Source: Cacajao melanocephalus
Taxonomy: Eukaryota > Chordata > Mammalia > Primates > Pitheciidae
NCBI GenBank assembly: GCA_963573385.1
Contig: CAUYLG010065661.1
Coordinates: 62,001-126,000 of the forward strand
Reading direction: 5' to 3'
Length of the DNA: 64,000 bases
Shown: piece by piece, positions 1 to 10,485 of the stretch
Layout of the letters: each line of letters begins with the position of its first letter
Position numbering within the stretch: the first letter of the stretch is position 1
Translations under genes and position numbers: made by a program
Notes under the pieces: generated by a model
The model's database searches: none
What the model was told of the DNA's origin: nothing
The model's input: the letters and a program-made list of their open reading frames with translations, nothing else

Positions 1-1395
1 AGAAATTGACACAGAGAAATTGATAAAACCACAAACATAAAAATTTAGGAATTGCTGGCTGGTAAGTACAGCATAGTGAAAGCAGAGCTCATAAGACTAT
101 GAAAGGTTTGAACAAAGTTGGCAAATTGAACTACTGAACATACATAGAATCTTGCAAGCAACATTTAGATTTTTCACAGGTTATGTCAAAAGACCACCCA
201 CATACTACCTCTCTATATATTTTAAAAAGAGTCTCTACATTTACGAAAGAATGGTTTCAAAGAGATCACACTACTGGGTTACAATATGACAGTACCTGAA
301 ATCAATACTAAATGTAATACCCAAGTAATCACTCATAAGGAAATTTTAAAATCCCAGCTATGTAATTCATAGTTCAAAGAAGCAACTGGGACAAAAATTA
401 AAGAATATATAGAAATGAAGAAAATGAAATGCTACATATGAAAATCACAGAAATGCAGCTAAAGAAAATTTATAGTTCAAAATTCATCCAATAAAAGTAT
501 GATAGATTGAAAATTACCAAAACAAATTCAGGTGTAGAAGAAGGTAGGTAATAAAAAATAAACTCATGAAAGTAGAGGAGAAAACCAACCAGTAAGATTG
601 TAAGTTATTTTTTAAAAACTGGGAAAGCAGAGAGGAAATATGTAAAAGGAGAAACTATATATAAATATTAACTTATTAGAGAAACATTTGACATATTTAT
701 GGAAACTAACTAGAAATAAAATTGAGCTTCTTAGGAAATGCCAAGAGGTCAAAATTATTGCTTTGGTAGAAATATATAAGTACTGAATAAATAGTATAAA
801 TAATTTTATACCAATAATTAAAACTTAGAGAAAATAAACAATGTTTTAGAGAAAGATGTTATACTTACCGAATTTTAAAAATAACTATAATATTCAAGAA
901 CCAACTATTACTTTAGTTGAACCATTTCTGAATATAAATCAAATGCAAAACATCTACATAATTTGAGAAATTTCAGAAACCAAACGATATACATCTTTTG
1001 CATATTATTACAGAGAATAAAAAGGCAGAATTACTCAACTCTGTTTTTGAATCTGAAATAATGTTATATATCAGTCAAGCACAATAGAGCCAATGAAAAT
1101 TATTAGTAATGGCTTTAAGAATTCTGATTAATGAGTGAAATAAAAAAGATATTTAACTTATGCGACGACAAAGTAAAGATTTTCCCAGGAAGTCAAGACC
1201 TCTTTGACATTCAAAAATATATTAATGCATGTAAACACATTAACAGATAAAAGGAGAAAGATATGCAATCATCTAAAGACATGCAGATGAAAAAATGTTT
1301 ATAATGTTTAATGTTTTCCATAGTAACTGTTAGCAAACAAGGAAAGAAAATCAGCTTTTAAAATTTGTTACAGGGAGTACAGCAAAATTCAATAT

Positions 1396-1552
1396 AAAAA
1401 TCATGATATGGCTCACACCTGTAATCCTAGCACTTTGGGAGGCTGAGGTGGGTGGATCACCTGAGGTCAGGAGTTCAAGACCAGCCTGGCCATCATGGTG
1501 AAACTCCAACTTTAAAAAAAAGAAAAAAGAAAAAAAAAGAAAAACCATGATA
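1396..1552 (+). mobile_element. Alu left-monomer (FLAM-like) insertion with target-site duplication
   Basis: The body (about 1409-1511) reads as the Alu left arm from GGCTCACACCTGTAATCC to the GACCAGCCTGGCC block, then passes straight into an A-rich tail (about 1514-1545) with no right arm. The first dozen bases of a full Alu are missing. It is flanked by 13-bp near-identical direct repeats, AAAAATCATGATA (1396-1408) and AAAAACCATGATA (1540-1552), as expected for L1-driven insertion. The host sequence is the old L1 on the same strand. Confidence 0.85.
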
Positions 1553-2413
1553 AATGGGGAGGATTTTAGAATATCTGCTATTAACTCCCTGTTTAACATT
1601 GGGATAGAAATAATATATAATTGCAGTAAGTCAAGAAAACATAATATGAGGATAAAATGCAATAAAAGTGTTTATTAATTACATTGGTATGATTTTCTTT
1701 AATGAAAGTCCAAGAAAATCTACACTCTCTACTAATAATAGAGTTCAGTACAGTTTTCAGGCATAAAACCATTACTTTAGACCAACAAAAACCCAGTAGA
1801 TAATTTACTATGAAAATCTCACTAGCAAGAGTGGAAAGCCCTCTAAAATAAGCAGGAATCCATTTTAAAATAAGAGATAAACAATAGTCGCGAAGCAATA
1901 ATTAGATGATTATGAAAAACATAAAAAGAAAACTTTTATATTGGATGAGAGGATCACTACTGTTGATAATTACCATTAAGTGCAATGCAAAATTTAGCTG
2001 TGTATGTGTGTGTGGATATGACTGGTCAAGCTGATCCTAAAATTCATCCTTGGAAAATATAATCAGGAAAATATCTCAGAAGAAAAAGAAAAAGCAGTTG
2101 TCAGCATTACACATATTTTCTGATTTTGTCTGTGCTTGAATTGTTTCATTATTTAAACTTTCAATTATATCATAAATATATTAGCTAAAATCTGTGGAAT
2201 TGGCAAAAGATTAAAAAAAAAATAGACCGAAAGAACAGATGCAAGGGCTTAGAAACATCCATATGTGTATGGAAAGTTGGTTTATGGCAGAAATGGAACT
2301 GCATGGCCAGGGGAGAAGAAAAACTGTTCAGTAAGTAACTCAAAAACCTTGCTTAGCGATATAAAAAGGGTAAAATTTGATCCCCATTTCACAAAATAAA
2401 AAATGAATTTCAA

Positions 2414-2859
2414 ATATCTTAGCAGATGCCATGGGTACCCCATCTATATCTCCTAGGCATCTGATTTCAATCATGCCAATGCATCCTATTGAAGCACCTG
2501 GACTCTTCCTGTGGGCTTTTGTTCACCTAACTGGGTCAGACCAGAAATGCCCGGAAGTTAGTACTGTCTGAAGCAGCCCTTAGCCAATGACAGGTGGACC
2601 TGGGGCATTCCATTTTCTGTCCCTCAGGAAGGAAAACTCTGATTCTGCACTTTCTTCCAGGGTTTCCCAGAGAGATTGAAATTCAGTGGCCCACAGCTAT
2701 AACCTGCTTGATAATGTCTCCTTTCATTGGTTTCTTTCCTTTCCTCCTTTAGCATTCTCATTTCTCTATCAGTGTTTTCTGGCTTCAGCTCCCATATAAA
2801 CTTATTTTAATCTAACCCTTGCCTCAGGCACTGACTTTAGGAGAATCCAACCTAAAACA
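2414..2859 (+). mobile_element. LTR-like insert in the old L1, family not assigned
   Basis: L1 order stops near 2413 and resumes at GGTGGATTAAAG (2860), leaving about 446 bp of foreign sequence that is less AT-rich than its surroundings. Its 3' end, a CCTTGCCTCAGG block followed by AGGAGAATCCAACCTAAAACA, resembles the R-U5 end of endogenous retrovirus LTRs. I could not name the family or find a clean target duplication. A non-LTR origin is possible. Confidence 0.45.
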
Positions 2860-3236
2860 GGTGGATTAAAGAGTTATAATACTTTCTGAGTAAGACAAAA
2901 TATAATATTGTGGGTGGGAATGAATTTGTTAACTAGACATAAAAGGAAATACTTATAAACTTAGTCAAATGATACAATTTAATCAAATTTATAAATAAGT
3001 ATAAAAGTAAATATAAAAATTATAAAGGTTAAAAAATGTAAACAAGAAGATATTTTCTACACACACAACTAAGAAATGATAAGTACAGAAAAAAGAAAAG
3101 AAAATATAAATTGGAAGGAAAACCAATCATCACATAGAAAAACTGGCAAAGGATATGAGCAGGCAATTCACAGAAAAGGCTTACAATCTACAGATGAAAA
3201 GATACATTTCTAATTTTTTCAGGTAGGTCTACTGAA

Positions 3237-3345
3237 ATTTAGAGGGGTAAAATTGTTTCTGAAAGGTCACATAGCTAGTAAATGGCAGAGGAAGCATTCA
3301 CACCTAGATATGTTTAAATCCTAAGTTTATATCTTTTCTACTCAT
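3237..3345 (+). mobile_element. MIR SINE fragment
   Basis: The MIR core and 3' part are recognisable on the plus strand: AAGGTCACATAGCTAGTAAATGGCAGAG, cut here at 3265-3292, followed by a diverged copy of the usual GGATTCGAACCCAG tail. The tRNA-derived head is missing. Confidence 0.8.
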
Positions 3346-3907
3346 TTCATTATAGCTTGTTAAATGTCCTTCCATTTCTTCTGCAACTTTAGAAGTGTCC
3401 AAGCTAAGAGATCACGTTATATACTTAGGATTCAAACAATCATACAAGGTATTTTTCTTCCTCAATCTTCCTACTTATGAAAATCTTAGGGATTATAATT
3501 ATTCAGAACAAAAGTTGGTCATCTGTACTAACAAAGAAGCATGACTAGATAGAATTAAACAATGGCTCCCAAGTAACATTAAAGTCAATGTTTTAAGTTA
3601 TTTGAACCTCCTGAACATTTCTCAAAAGATTTTCCAAGAAAAAGAATGAATTCATTTTAATTTCATCCTTTTTTTCTTATCTTGGTTATTTCTTGGGATG
3701 ATGACAACCACCCAAACACACACAAGGCAGGGACCACGCAGAAGTCAAAGGTCCAACAATCCAGAAATCTATCAAATTCAACAGCTGATGGTTGCTTGGC
3801 TTTTAAAGAGCAGAATCTTACTAAAGTTGTAGGTCATATACATTTAATTCAACAAATACTAAAATAATGTTCTGTATATAAAGATGTATAAGAGTTATTA
3901 CTGGTCT
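3346..3907. other. Unassigned AT-rich non-coding DNA
   Basis: I see no repeat family, RNA gene or credible exon. The 61-codon frame at 3682-3867 has no recognisable domain and starts in ordinary non-coding sequence. Confidence 0.6.
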
Positions 3908-4142
3908 AGAGGAAAACTCCTTATTTATTATTTTAAGTTCTGGGATACGTGCACAGACCATTCAGATTCGATACATAGGTATACATGTGTCATGGTGCTT
4001 TGCTGTACCTATCAACCTGTCATCTAGGTTATAATCCCTGAATGCATTAGGTATTTGTCCTAATCTTCTCCTTCCCCTTGCCTTGTACCCACAGACAGGC
4101 ACTGGTGTGTGATGTTCCCCTCCCTGTGACCATGTGATAGAC
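3908..4142 (-). mobile_element. L1 3' UTR fragment, antisense
   Basis: On the minus strand this is a primate-type L1 3' end. On the plus strand one sees the complement: TTTAAGTTCTGGGATACGTG, then ACATAGGTATACATGTGTCATGG, then the CACTGGTGTGTGATGTTCCCC block. About 235 bp remain. The poly-A tail (poly-T here) has decayed to a T-rich stretch near 3900-3912. It ends abruptly around 4142, the usual 5' truncation. Confidence 0.85.
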
Positions 4143-4939
4143 AACAGATTTTATTTAGGAATAAAAATTTAAATACATAGAATGCATTTAATAAGAAATG
4201 TACATAGCTTATTTAATAAAAAACATAAAGAATACAAGGCAAATTTTAAAGAGCTATTAGTAAATGAGAAGACATCCCTTGTCATGTGATTTAAAAAATT
4301 TAATATGTAAACATGTTGATTCTCTGAAAATCCATAAATTAAAAAAAAATCTCTTTAAAGTAAAAAAAAAAAAAGATGTATAAGAGAGTTCTCAATCTCC
4401 AATGCTTCTTATCTGCTAAGCCAGTAGTTAGAATAAGACCAACACACAATAACTATATGAAAAGATAAAACATGAGAATTATCAAATGAGTTCAAAAATC
4501 CAATGTTTTTGCAATTTAGAGGACATGCTTTTCATTTTGCTACTGATGTGGTTTTTTTCAAGAATAAAATTAACATATTCATACACAGTGTTGCTGCAGT
4601 CAGGTATGCTAAATACAGTCCATCATCAACAGTTGAAAAAAATTTGACCCATAAAAAATCCACACAGTGGTATAACCTACAGCCACTGGAACTAGTATAG
4701 CAATGAAACTGGTTGACATAAAGAATTATGAATTTCACATTAATACCTGTACCGCCTTTCTGCAAATGAACATGTGTTTTCCACAGTGCAGAAGTCAATG
4801 ACAAACCCCAAACTTGAGGTTAACACTTTCCTCTGAAAAACAGTAACTCACACTTCCCTCTGCAAAAGAGATACCTAGAATAAGTCAGTGTACTTGGTGA
4901 TGGCTTATTTCTTTAGTTAATTCTTGACTCAATCCCTTC
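4143..4939. other. Unassigned AT-rich non-coding DNA
   Basis: A-rich runs occur at 4340-4375 but no family is recognisable. Open frames at 4503-4700 and 4532-4804 overlap on opposite strands, have no domain and look like chance. Confidence 0.55.
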
Positions 4940-5810
4940 TACTTTTAATTTATTCATTTCTTAATCCAATCAATGTTTACTGTGTGTCTACTATAGGCCA
5001 AGCTGCATCCTGAGTGCGAAACAGAATAGAATGGAATGGAAACGAATGGAATGGAATGGAATGGAACGGAAATGTTTTCTTCATGGGGCATATAGTCTAT
5101 TATACCATCAGATAAATGTATCCAATTGCATATTGTTATAATCAGTAATGAAAAAAATACTATGAAAAGGGATAATGGTGATTTATTATACATTGGATAA
5201 TTTATAATTATACATTATACAAATTTATTATACATTGGCCTGGGAAATATCCAACTATTAACAAAAAGTGAGACAAATCGGTCCAAGCAAGCAGTACACC
5301 AGGGTGTGTGTGAAGGAATAGAGGCAGAGTGACGCTTGGAAAGAGTTTGGGAAGGGTGAGGTATAAAAGGAAGGAAGCGTGGCTAGAGGACAGGCCAGGT
5401 CAGCAGGGGTCGCCTATGAAGCCCTTGCAATCTCGTTCTAACTCATTCTAAGTACAATCAAAAGCCAAGAAAAGATTTTAATCATGAACATGATCAGCTA
5501 AAAGAGATCCTTCCATAGAGGGTAGACAATGGGTTGGAGGGAGGCTAGAATTGAAGTGAGAAGCCCAATTAGAAAATCACAATCGTTCATGGAAGAGAGA
5601 GTGGTAGTTTAGCTTAGGGTAGTGGCAGTAGACGTGGAGAAGAAAAAAACAACAGATTTTGCACCAAATAATTTGGAAATGGAATTGATTGGGCATCATA
5701 TTAGAAGTCCTCATGAAAGTGAGACTCAAGAATGGCTTAAACCATTTTCTGAGAATATACCGTTGTAGACTCCTCATACAATTTTAGTCAAATGTAAACA
5801 CTTTTTTGAA
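4940..5810 (-). mobile_element. L2 LINE fragment, antisense, 3' end and body
   Basis: The left end (4945-5010) is the complement of the L2 3' terminus (TTTATTCATT... then GTTTACTGTGTGTCTACTATAGGCC). From about 5290 to 5740 the text follows the antisense L2 body in order: GGCAGAGTGACGCTTGGA, AAGCCCTTGCAATCTCG, CATGATCAGC, GGGTTGGAGGGAGGCTAGAA, TAGGGTAGTGGCAGTAGACG. It is heavily diverged and has no coding capacity. A GGAAT simple repeat and an AT-rich stretch (5150-5260) interrupt it. Confidence 0.75.
5023..5072. repeat. (GGAAT)n pentanucleotide tract
   Basis: About ten imperfect copies of GGAAT/GAATG (GAATGGAATGGAATGGAATG with single-base changes) lie inside the antisense L2. The motif is the one found in human satellites II and III, but this is a short dispersed tract. 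Confidence 0.9.
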
Positions 5811-8361
5811 TTTGAAATAGACTACACATTTATTATGATCCTTACTTTACTATTTTTTTTTAAATCAGTGGCAAACCAGTTAACAATGCTAATGACAACT
5901 TCTTTCTAAACTTTTTCCATGAGACCATCATCAAACTCTTTTGCCTTGCTGTGTCTATGGTGAGGCTTCTTCTTGGTTCTTTCTCCTAAAGAGGTCAGTC
6001 CAAGCAATGTTCTCTTTGAATACACTGACTCTTATTCCTGCTTTCCAAGGCTCCTTGCCTTCCATATTCCACCTTCTAGCTCTTTTCTCTCTTTACTGAC
6101 CAGGAAGTTCTCAGTGGGGTGGCTATCAAATCAGACTAAATCTAAAGCAAGGCCTGTTACAGTAATTTTTGAATAACTAATAATCATTTTCAGAAATACT
6201 TTTGCTTTTAGCCCCTAATAGACTCTTTAATTTCTATTGTTTAATATTAACAAAATAGAAAAGGAGCATTAAGCCAATTGGGTACTAAGTTTAGAAAATC
6301 CTTCTTTCGATACCAATTACATTTCTAACTTTCTCTCAATTCACTTCCTTTATTCAGCTGTTTTACTGAGATTGGCCCTGACATGAAGGGTTTAATAATT
6401 CATACAAAATATTTTTTGCCATTTACTTTCTTGGTGGATGTATTGAATGGCTATTCTTTTAGCTCATAATCCCTTATTTACCTATTCCTGAGTAATTACC
6501 TTAGACCTTCCCCATTTGATATCTTCTGCTAAAATCACTTAAACAGTGGACTGCTTTCACATTCTGCACCTTAGACCTCCCTTCTCATTCTAGGAAAAAG
6601 CATGTTAGCAACAGTCTTGAGTATTTATTTTACATTTCTCATATGCTTATATGCCAAATGCCCTAAGTCTTTTATTGCCTAATTTTTTGTTCCCTAGCTA
6701 ATAAGTATTATTATAATATATCCCAGACATTTTCCCTGAAAGAATGAATCAGTTCTTTGGGGTTGGCAATTTGCCTGAAATCCTAATAAACTGCATTTAC
6801 TTAAAAAGTTTATTTACTTGATTGGTAATTCTACTTACATAAACATTTAAAGCTATTTAAATAAGTGAAATATAAAGAACAGATTCTGAAACAAGATCAA
6901 CCATTTTAATAACTCATAAATTACCATGCGTTTAAGTTTTTAAAAATTATAATTGAAATATCCTTCTTTCCTAGAAATGACCTAAAAACATTTAACAAGT
7001 CTATAAACACCATATCAACCAGCAAAGCAGTTTGTTCTGTTGGGAAAATAATCTTGATGAATCTTTCACAGCATTTTCAAAACTGGAGTTAATAAAGACC
7101 ACCTGTTAAAAATATCAGTGTACATGCCTATGAAGTCATGTTCACAGAGCTTGGAAAGGGACCTATAAATCCACCTTTATAACAAGCCTTTTCAAGAGAT
7201 TCCTTACACCAACATTTGGGAACCACTGATTTAGACTATGCCACTGAACAGATGTATAATTATCCTGTAATAAGTCACTAGAAACAATGTAGGATTGATC
7301 CATTAATTCAAGAGAGGATTATGCTGCCAATGCAAAGGAGAGTCCTACATAAATCACATTTTTCTATATCCCATCCCTTATATCAAAACAGAAAGAGAAT
7401 CTGTGGAATTATAGTAAAAATAAAAAACCTGTAAAAACCGACTCGAGAGTTATCTTAAAATTTTTGGAATATGGCATCAAACACTGAATTACACACATTT
7501 CCTCAAAAAGATTAAAACATGGAAACTCAAATGATAGCTGCCTCTTGAAACCAAATGGCATTGTCCATGATGGCATGAAATTCCCCATGATTTAAAGGGG
7601 GACACAGAGCCACTTGCTGAGAATATTGCCTGTAATTCTACCTCTCTCCTTGCCCAGTTTTCATTATTGTGTAATAAAAAAGACACCAAGTTATTCCACT
7701 GATGTTTCTTTTCTATTTTTCTGAATTTTTCCTTTTCTTGTACAGGGTGATGAGCAAAATTCTAAGTGCAATCTCACTACATCTGGGAAACACTTTCATA
7801 GAAGAAAAAGAACAATTCCCTGCAATGAAACAGTTCCTTTTCCCTGTGTGGATTTGGAAGTAGCAATTTATTTGAAGGAGACTGGGGGTAACTGCAGGTA
7901 TTCTTTTGGACCTTAAAATTTCAGAGGTATCACCTACACTCCAAATTATAGCACCAAATTATGAAGAACAACAAATCTGATGCACAATATATGCTTAATA
8001 AATGTTTGCAGACAATGGATCAGTGAATGAGATTTGATAGAAATCTATGAATTAGAAAAATAAGATGAAGTTATAACTTCATAAATATGAAGACAAGAAA
8101 GGATGTCTAAAGATCACAAGTCCCCAGAGCATTTGTGTATTAACTCAACGTAAGGAAAATGATAAGACGGGCAAAAGTAAGTTGCTTTTAGTCGAGTGAC
8201 AGAAAACAAAATTGTTATCAGTCACCGATATGCAGCAAACAGAAGTAAGTTGTTTTCTGGTAAAGTTGAAAATTAGTCTCCTGAGTTTGAGATGGCGAGG
8301 TGGCATTACAAAGCTGAAGCTTATGGGAAGGTCAGAGTTGGATAAAAATATTTAAATTTTG
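5811..8361. other. Mostly unassigned non-coding DNA
   Basis: No exon, RNA gene or clear repeat. A stretch near 6640-6785 faintly follows the MIR order but is too diverged to claim. A short hAT-type remnant may end at about 7235 (listed separately). The open frames here are below 70 codons and carry no domain. Confidence 0.5.
7180..7236. mobile_element. Possible MER5-type hAT remnant
   Basis: The run ending TTTGGGAACCACTG (about 7213-7230) matches the terminal motif of MER5/Charlie non-autonomous hAT elements (GAGAACCACTG). Only this terminus is recognisable and no partner end was found. Confidence 0.3.
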
Positions 8362-8710
8362 TGTTTAAGTTGAATATTTTTGTCCCCCGCAATTCATACG
8401 TTGAAACCTAATACCCAATGTGAAAGTATCTGGAGTCGGGCCTTTGGCAAGCATATAGCCTTTGTGAATGGGATTAGTGCCTTTATAAAGGAAATCCCAG
8501 AGAGTTCTCTTGTTCCTTCTGACATGTGAAAACGCAGCAAAAAGAGGGCCCTCTGAGAACCAGGAGATGGGCCTTCACTAGACACCAAATCTGCTGTGAC
8601 CTTGATCTTGGACTGTGCAGACTCAAGACCTATTAGAAATATATGTTTGCTGTTTATAAGCCACCCAGTCAATGGCAATTTTGATATAGCAGCTTAAATG
8701 GACTAAGACA
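8362..8710 (+). mobile_element. Solo MLT1-type LTR (ERVL-MaLR)
   Basis: The plus strand reads in MaLR LTR order: TTTGTCCCCCGCAATTCAT, CGTTGAAACCTAATACCC, GGGCCTTTGG, GGGATTAGTGCCTTTATAA, ACATGTGAAAACGCAGC, CTTGGACTGTGCAGACTC, TAAGCCACCCAGTCAATGG, and the terminal GGACTAAGACA. It is about 350 bp long with small internal losses. No internal retroviral sequence flanks it, so it is a solo LTR or a fragment. The 94-codon minus-strand frame at 8394-8678 is a shadow of this LTR. Confidence 0.85.
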
Positions 8711-8727
8711 TTTATTAATACATGAGA

Positions 8728-8886
8728 ACCTGCCATGTGCAAGATGCTGTGTTAAGCAGATTCATCAACCCTCTTCATTACGTATGCCTTTGAACTGTGA
8801 CATTTTTTCTCCCCATTTTACAGGTAAGAAACTGAGGCTTGCCTAGGGTCATATGGTGATTAGAACACACATCACAGTCAGTTAAG
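8728..8886 (+). mobile_element. MIR SINE
   Basis: Follows the MIR consensus on the plus strand: CCTGCCATGTGCAAGATGCTGTG, then CCCCATTTTACAGGTAAGAAACTGAGGC, then a diverged copy of the GGTCACACAGC part. It lies directly after the MLT1 LTR. Confidence 0.85.
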
Positions 8887-9808
8887 AACTTCTTCCTGAG
8901 CATTTTTTAATAGCCAACATAAAACAAGTCTGTTTGACACCAATGTTCACTCTTCACCAACTTTTCCACGCAAACACTCTTCTACTGTTTTATTGGTAGA
9001 ATATTTTGCAGAGTGGAGTTCAATACAGTCCAGTGAAGAGACAACTGGCTCTCAGAAGAACGAGTTTGGTTCCTTGTGGGCACGTTACAATGGGCAACAC
9101 CTTTCTCACATATATTCCACTGATAATTATGCCATGTGAACTGCTGGGAAATAACCATGAGTAACTATAGATTCTCTTAAGTTTATAGAAAAAAAGGATC
9201 ATAGTACAAATTCAAGATAATTAATGCTTGTTTCATGTGCATGTTTGCATTAAAAATAAATAAACCAAGGAGAGCTAATTTAATTATCTTTGTAGTTCCA
9301 GGATCTATGAAAAGGAGGGAGGGAGAGTTAATTCCATTTTCTGCTTTCCAAAGTCATATAAATTTTAATGGGATTTCCTACAGGGAAACACTGTTTAGAA
9401 TATATTGAATATATCTCTCTGAAAAAGCTTTCCTGTGTATTTTCCTTTCACTGACTCCACTTAGCATTCCTACACTCTCTTTTGGAGTCTTTGTATCATT
9501 CTGTGTTTTGGACTTTAAAAGCTATACGTTCCTAGATATTTTTCTCCTTGCCCATTCTATTTCTTTTATAGGAATTTATTCTATGTTTGGGAAACTTCCA
9601 CCTTAATGACCTGATATGTCATTAAATAACATATCTCAGAAATATAACTATGTTCAAGAATTATTTTTTAATTAACATGCATGAGCAACAATTTTATGTA
9701 CATAAACAGAAATGTAAGAAAATTTCAAATCCTACGATTCGGATAACAACAGTGGGCCAAGTGTCCTGTAGCCCAGATCTGTTATACATATAAAATACAT
9801 ATTTTTAA
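8887..9808. other. Unassigned non-coding DNA
   Basis: Nothing recognisable on either strand. The 60-codon frame at 9020-9202 has no domain. Confidence 0.5.
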
Positions 9809-10485
9809 ATTTCCAATGTTGTCAAAGATATGGGGAAAGTAGCACTCACATCCACTGCAAGTGCGAACTTCAGTGCAAAGACGCACAACTACTTGGAGGA
9901 GAATCTGACACTGTTCAGTCATATCACATTGAAAATGTGTATACTCTTTGACCAGGCAATTCCACTTGTAGAAATCTACTCTCTTTCAAAATTATTGTAA
10001 ACATATAAATATATAAAATAGTTTCTACTCAGATTTCCACTAGAGAACATTTTAAAATAGCAAAATATCCACAAGAACCATTGAATAAAATATGGTCATG
10101 TAAAATATGTAATGGAAAACAATGTCACAAGTAAGGGAGATCAAATTAGATGAAACAATACATACAATATACTGGAAAGTGAAAAAAGCAAACTCAAGAA
10201 TCCATTGTACAGCATATTAAAAAATAGATTTATCAGGACATGTTTGTGTGAGAATATATGTATACAATCATGGGCCACATATTGACAGTTTCTCTCTCTT
10301 GGTGGCAGAACATAGAGAAATACATCTGCAGAAGGGGTCTACTTCATTGTGCTTGGTGGGGCGGGGGTGTGTTCCAGTGATTCTGTGTTATATTTTTGTT
10401 GCCATAATACAACAGTACATTGTCATACTTTCTTTTTTTTTGGCCAAAATAATGAATTTTCCAAAAGAGAGTATTAGAACACTAG
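9809..10485 (+). mobile_element. Old L1 (L1ME/L1MC-type) 3' end fragment
   Basis: The last part of ORF2 is recognisable in order on the plus strand. It includes a diverged AAAGATATGGGGAAA start, GACCAGGCAATTCCACTTGTAG (9951-9972), the TAGCAAAATATCCAC block near 10060, and GTGAAAAAAGCAAACTC near 10180. A T-rich, G-rich 3' UTR follows, containing the GGGGCGGGGGTG run near 10360. It is heavily mutated with no ORF. The 86-codon frame at 10248-10508 falls in the 3' UTR. Confidence 0.75.

Larger units (their letters stand above)
1..3215 (+). mobile_element. Old L1 LINE fragment (L1M-type), ORF2 to 3' part, interrupted
   Basis: Read on the plus strand, this stretch follows the order of L1 ORF2 at low identity. 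Recognisable parts are the region before the reverse transcriptase (about 230-500), the reverse-transcriptase stretch with its AT-rich run of near-stops (about 1190-1310), the later ORF2 part around 2010-2080 and 2230-2410, and the end-of-ORF2 motif around 3135-3210. No open frame of useful length survives, so it is an ancient dead copy. An Alu monomer (1396-1552) and an LTR-like block (2414-2859) interrupt it, and L1 order resumes after each. The left end lies outside the window. The exact L1M subfamily cannot be named by eye. Confidence 0.75.

Noticed and set aside
5023..5072. GGAAT tract as evidence of pericentromeric satellite location
   Set aside because: Only about 50 bases long, embedded in an ordinary dispersed L2, with no larger array.
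6640..6785. Possible MIR
   Set aside because: Only a loose resemblance in order; too diverged to call without an alignment tool.
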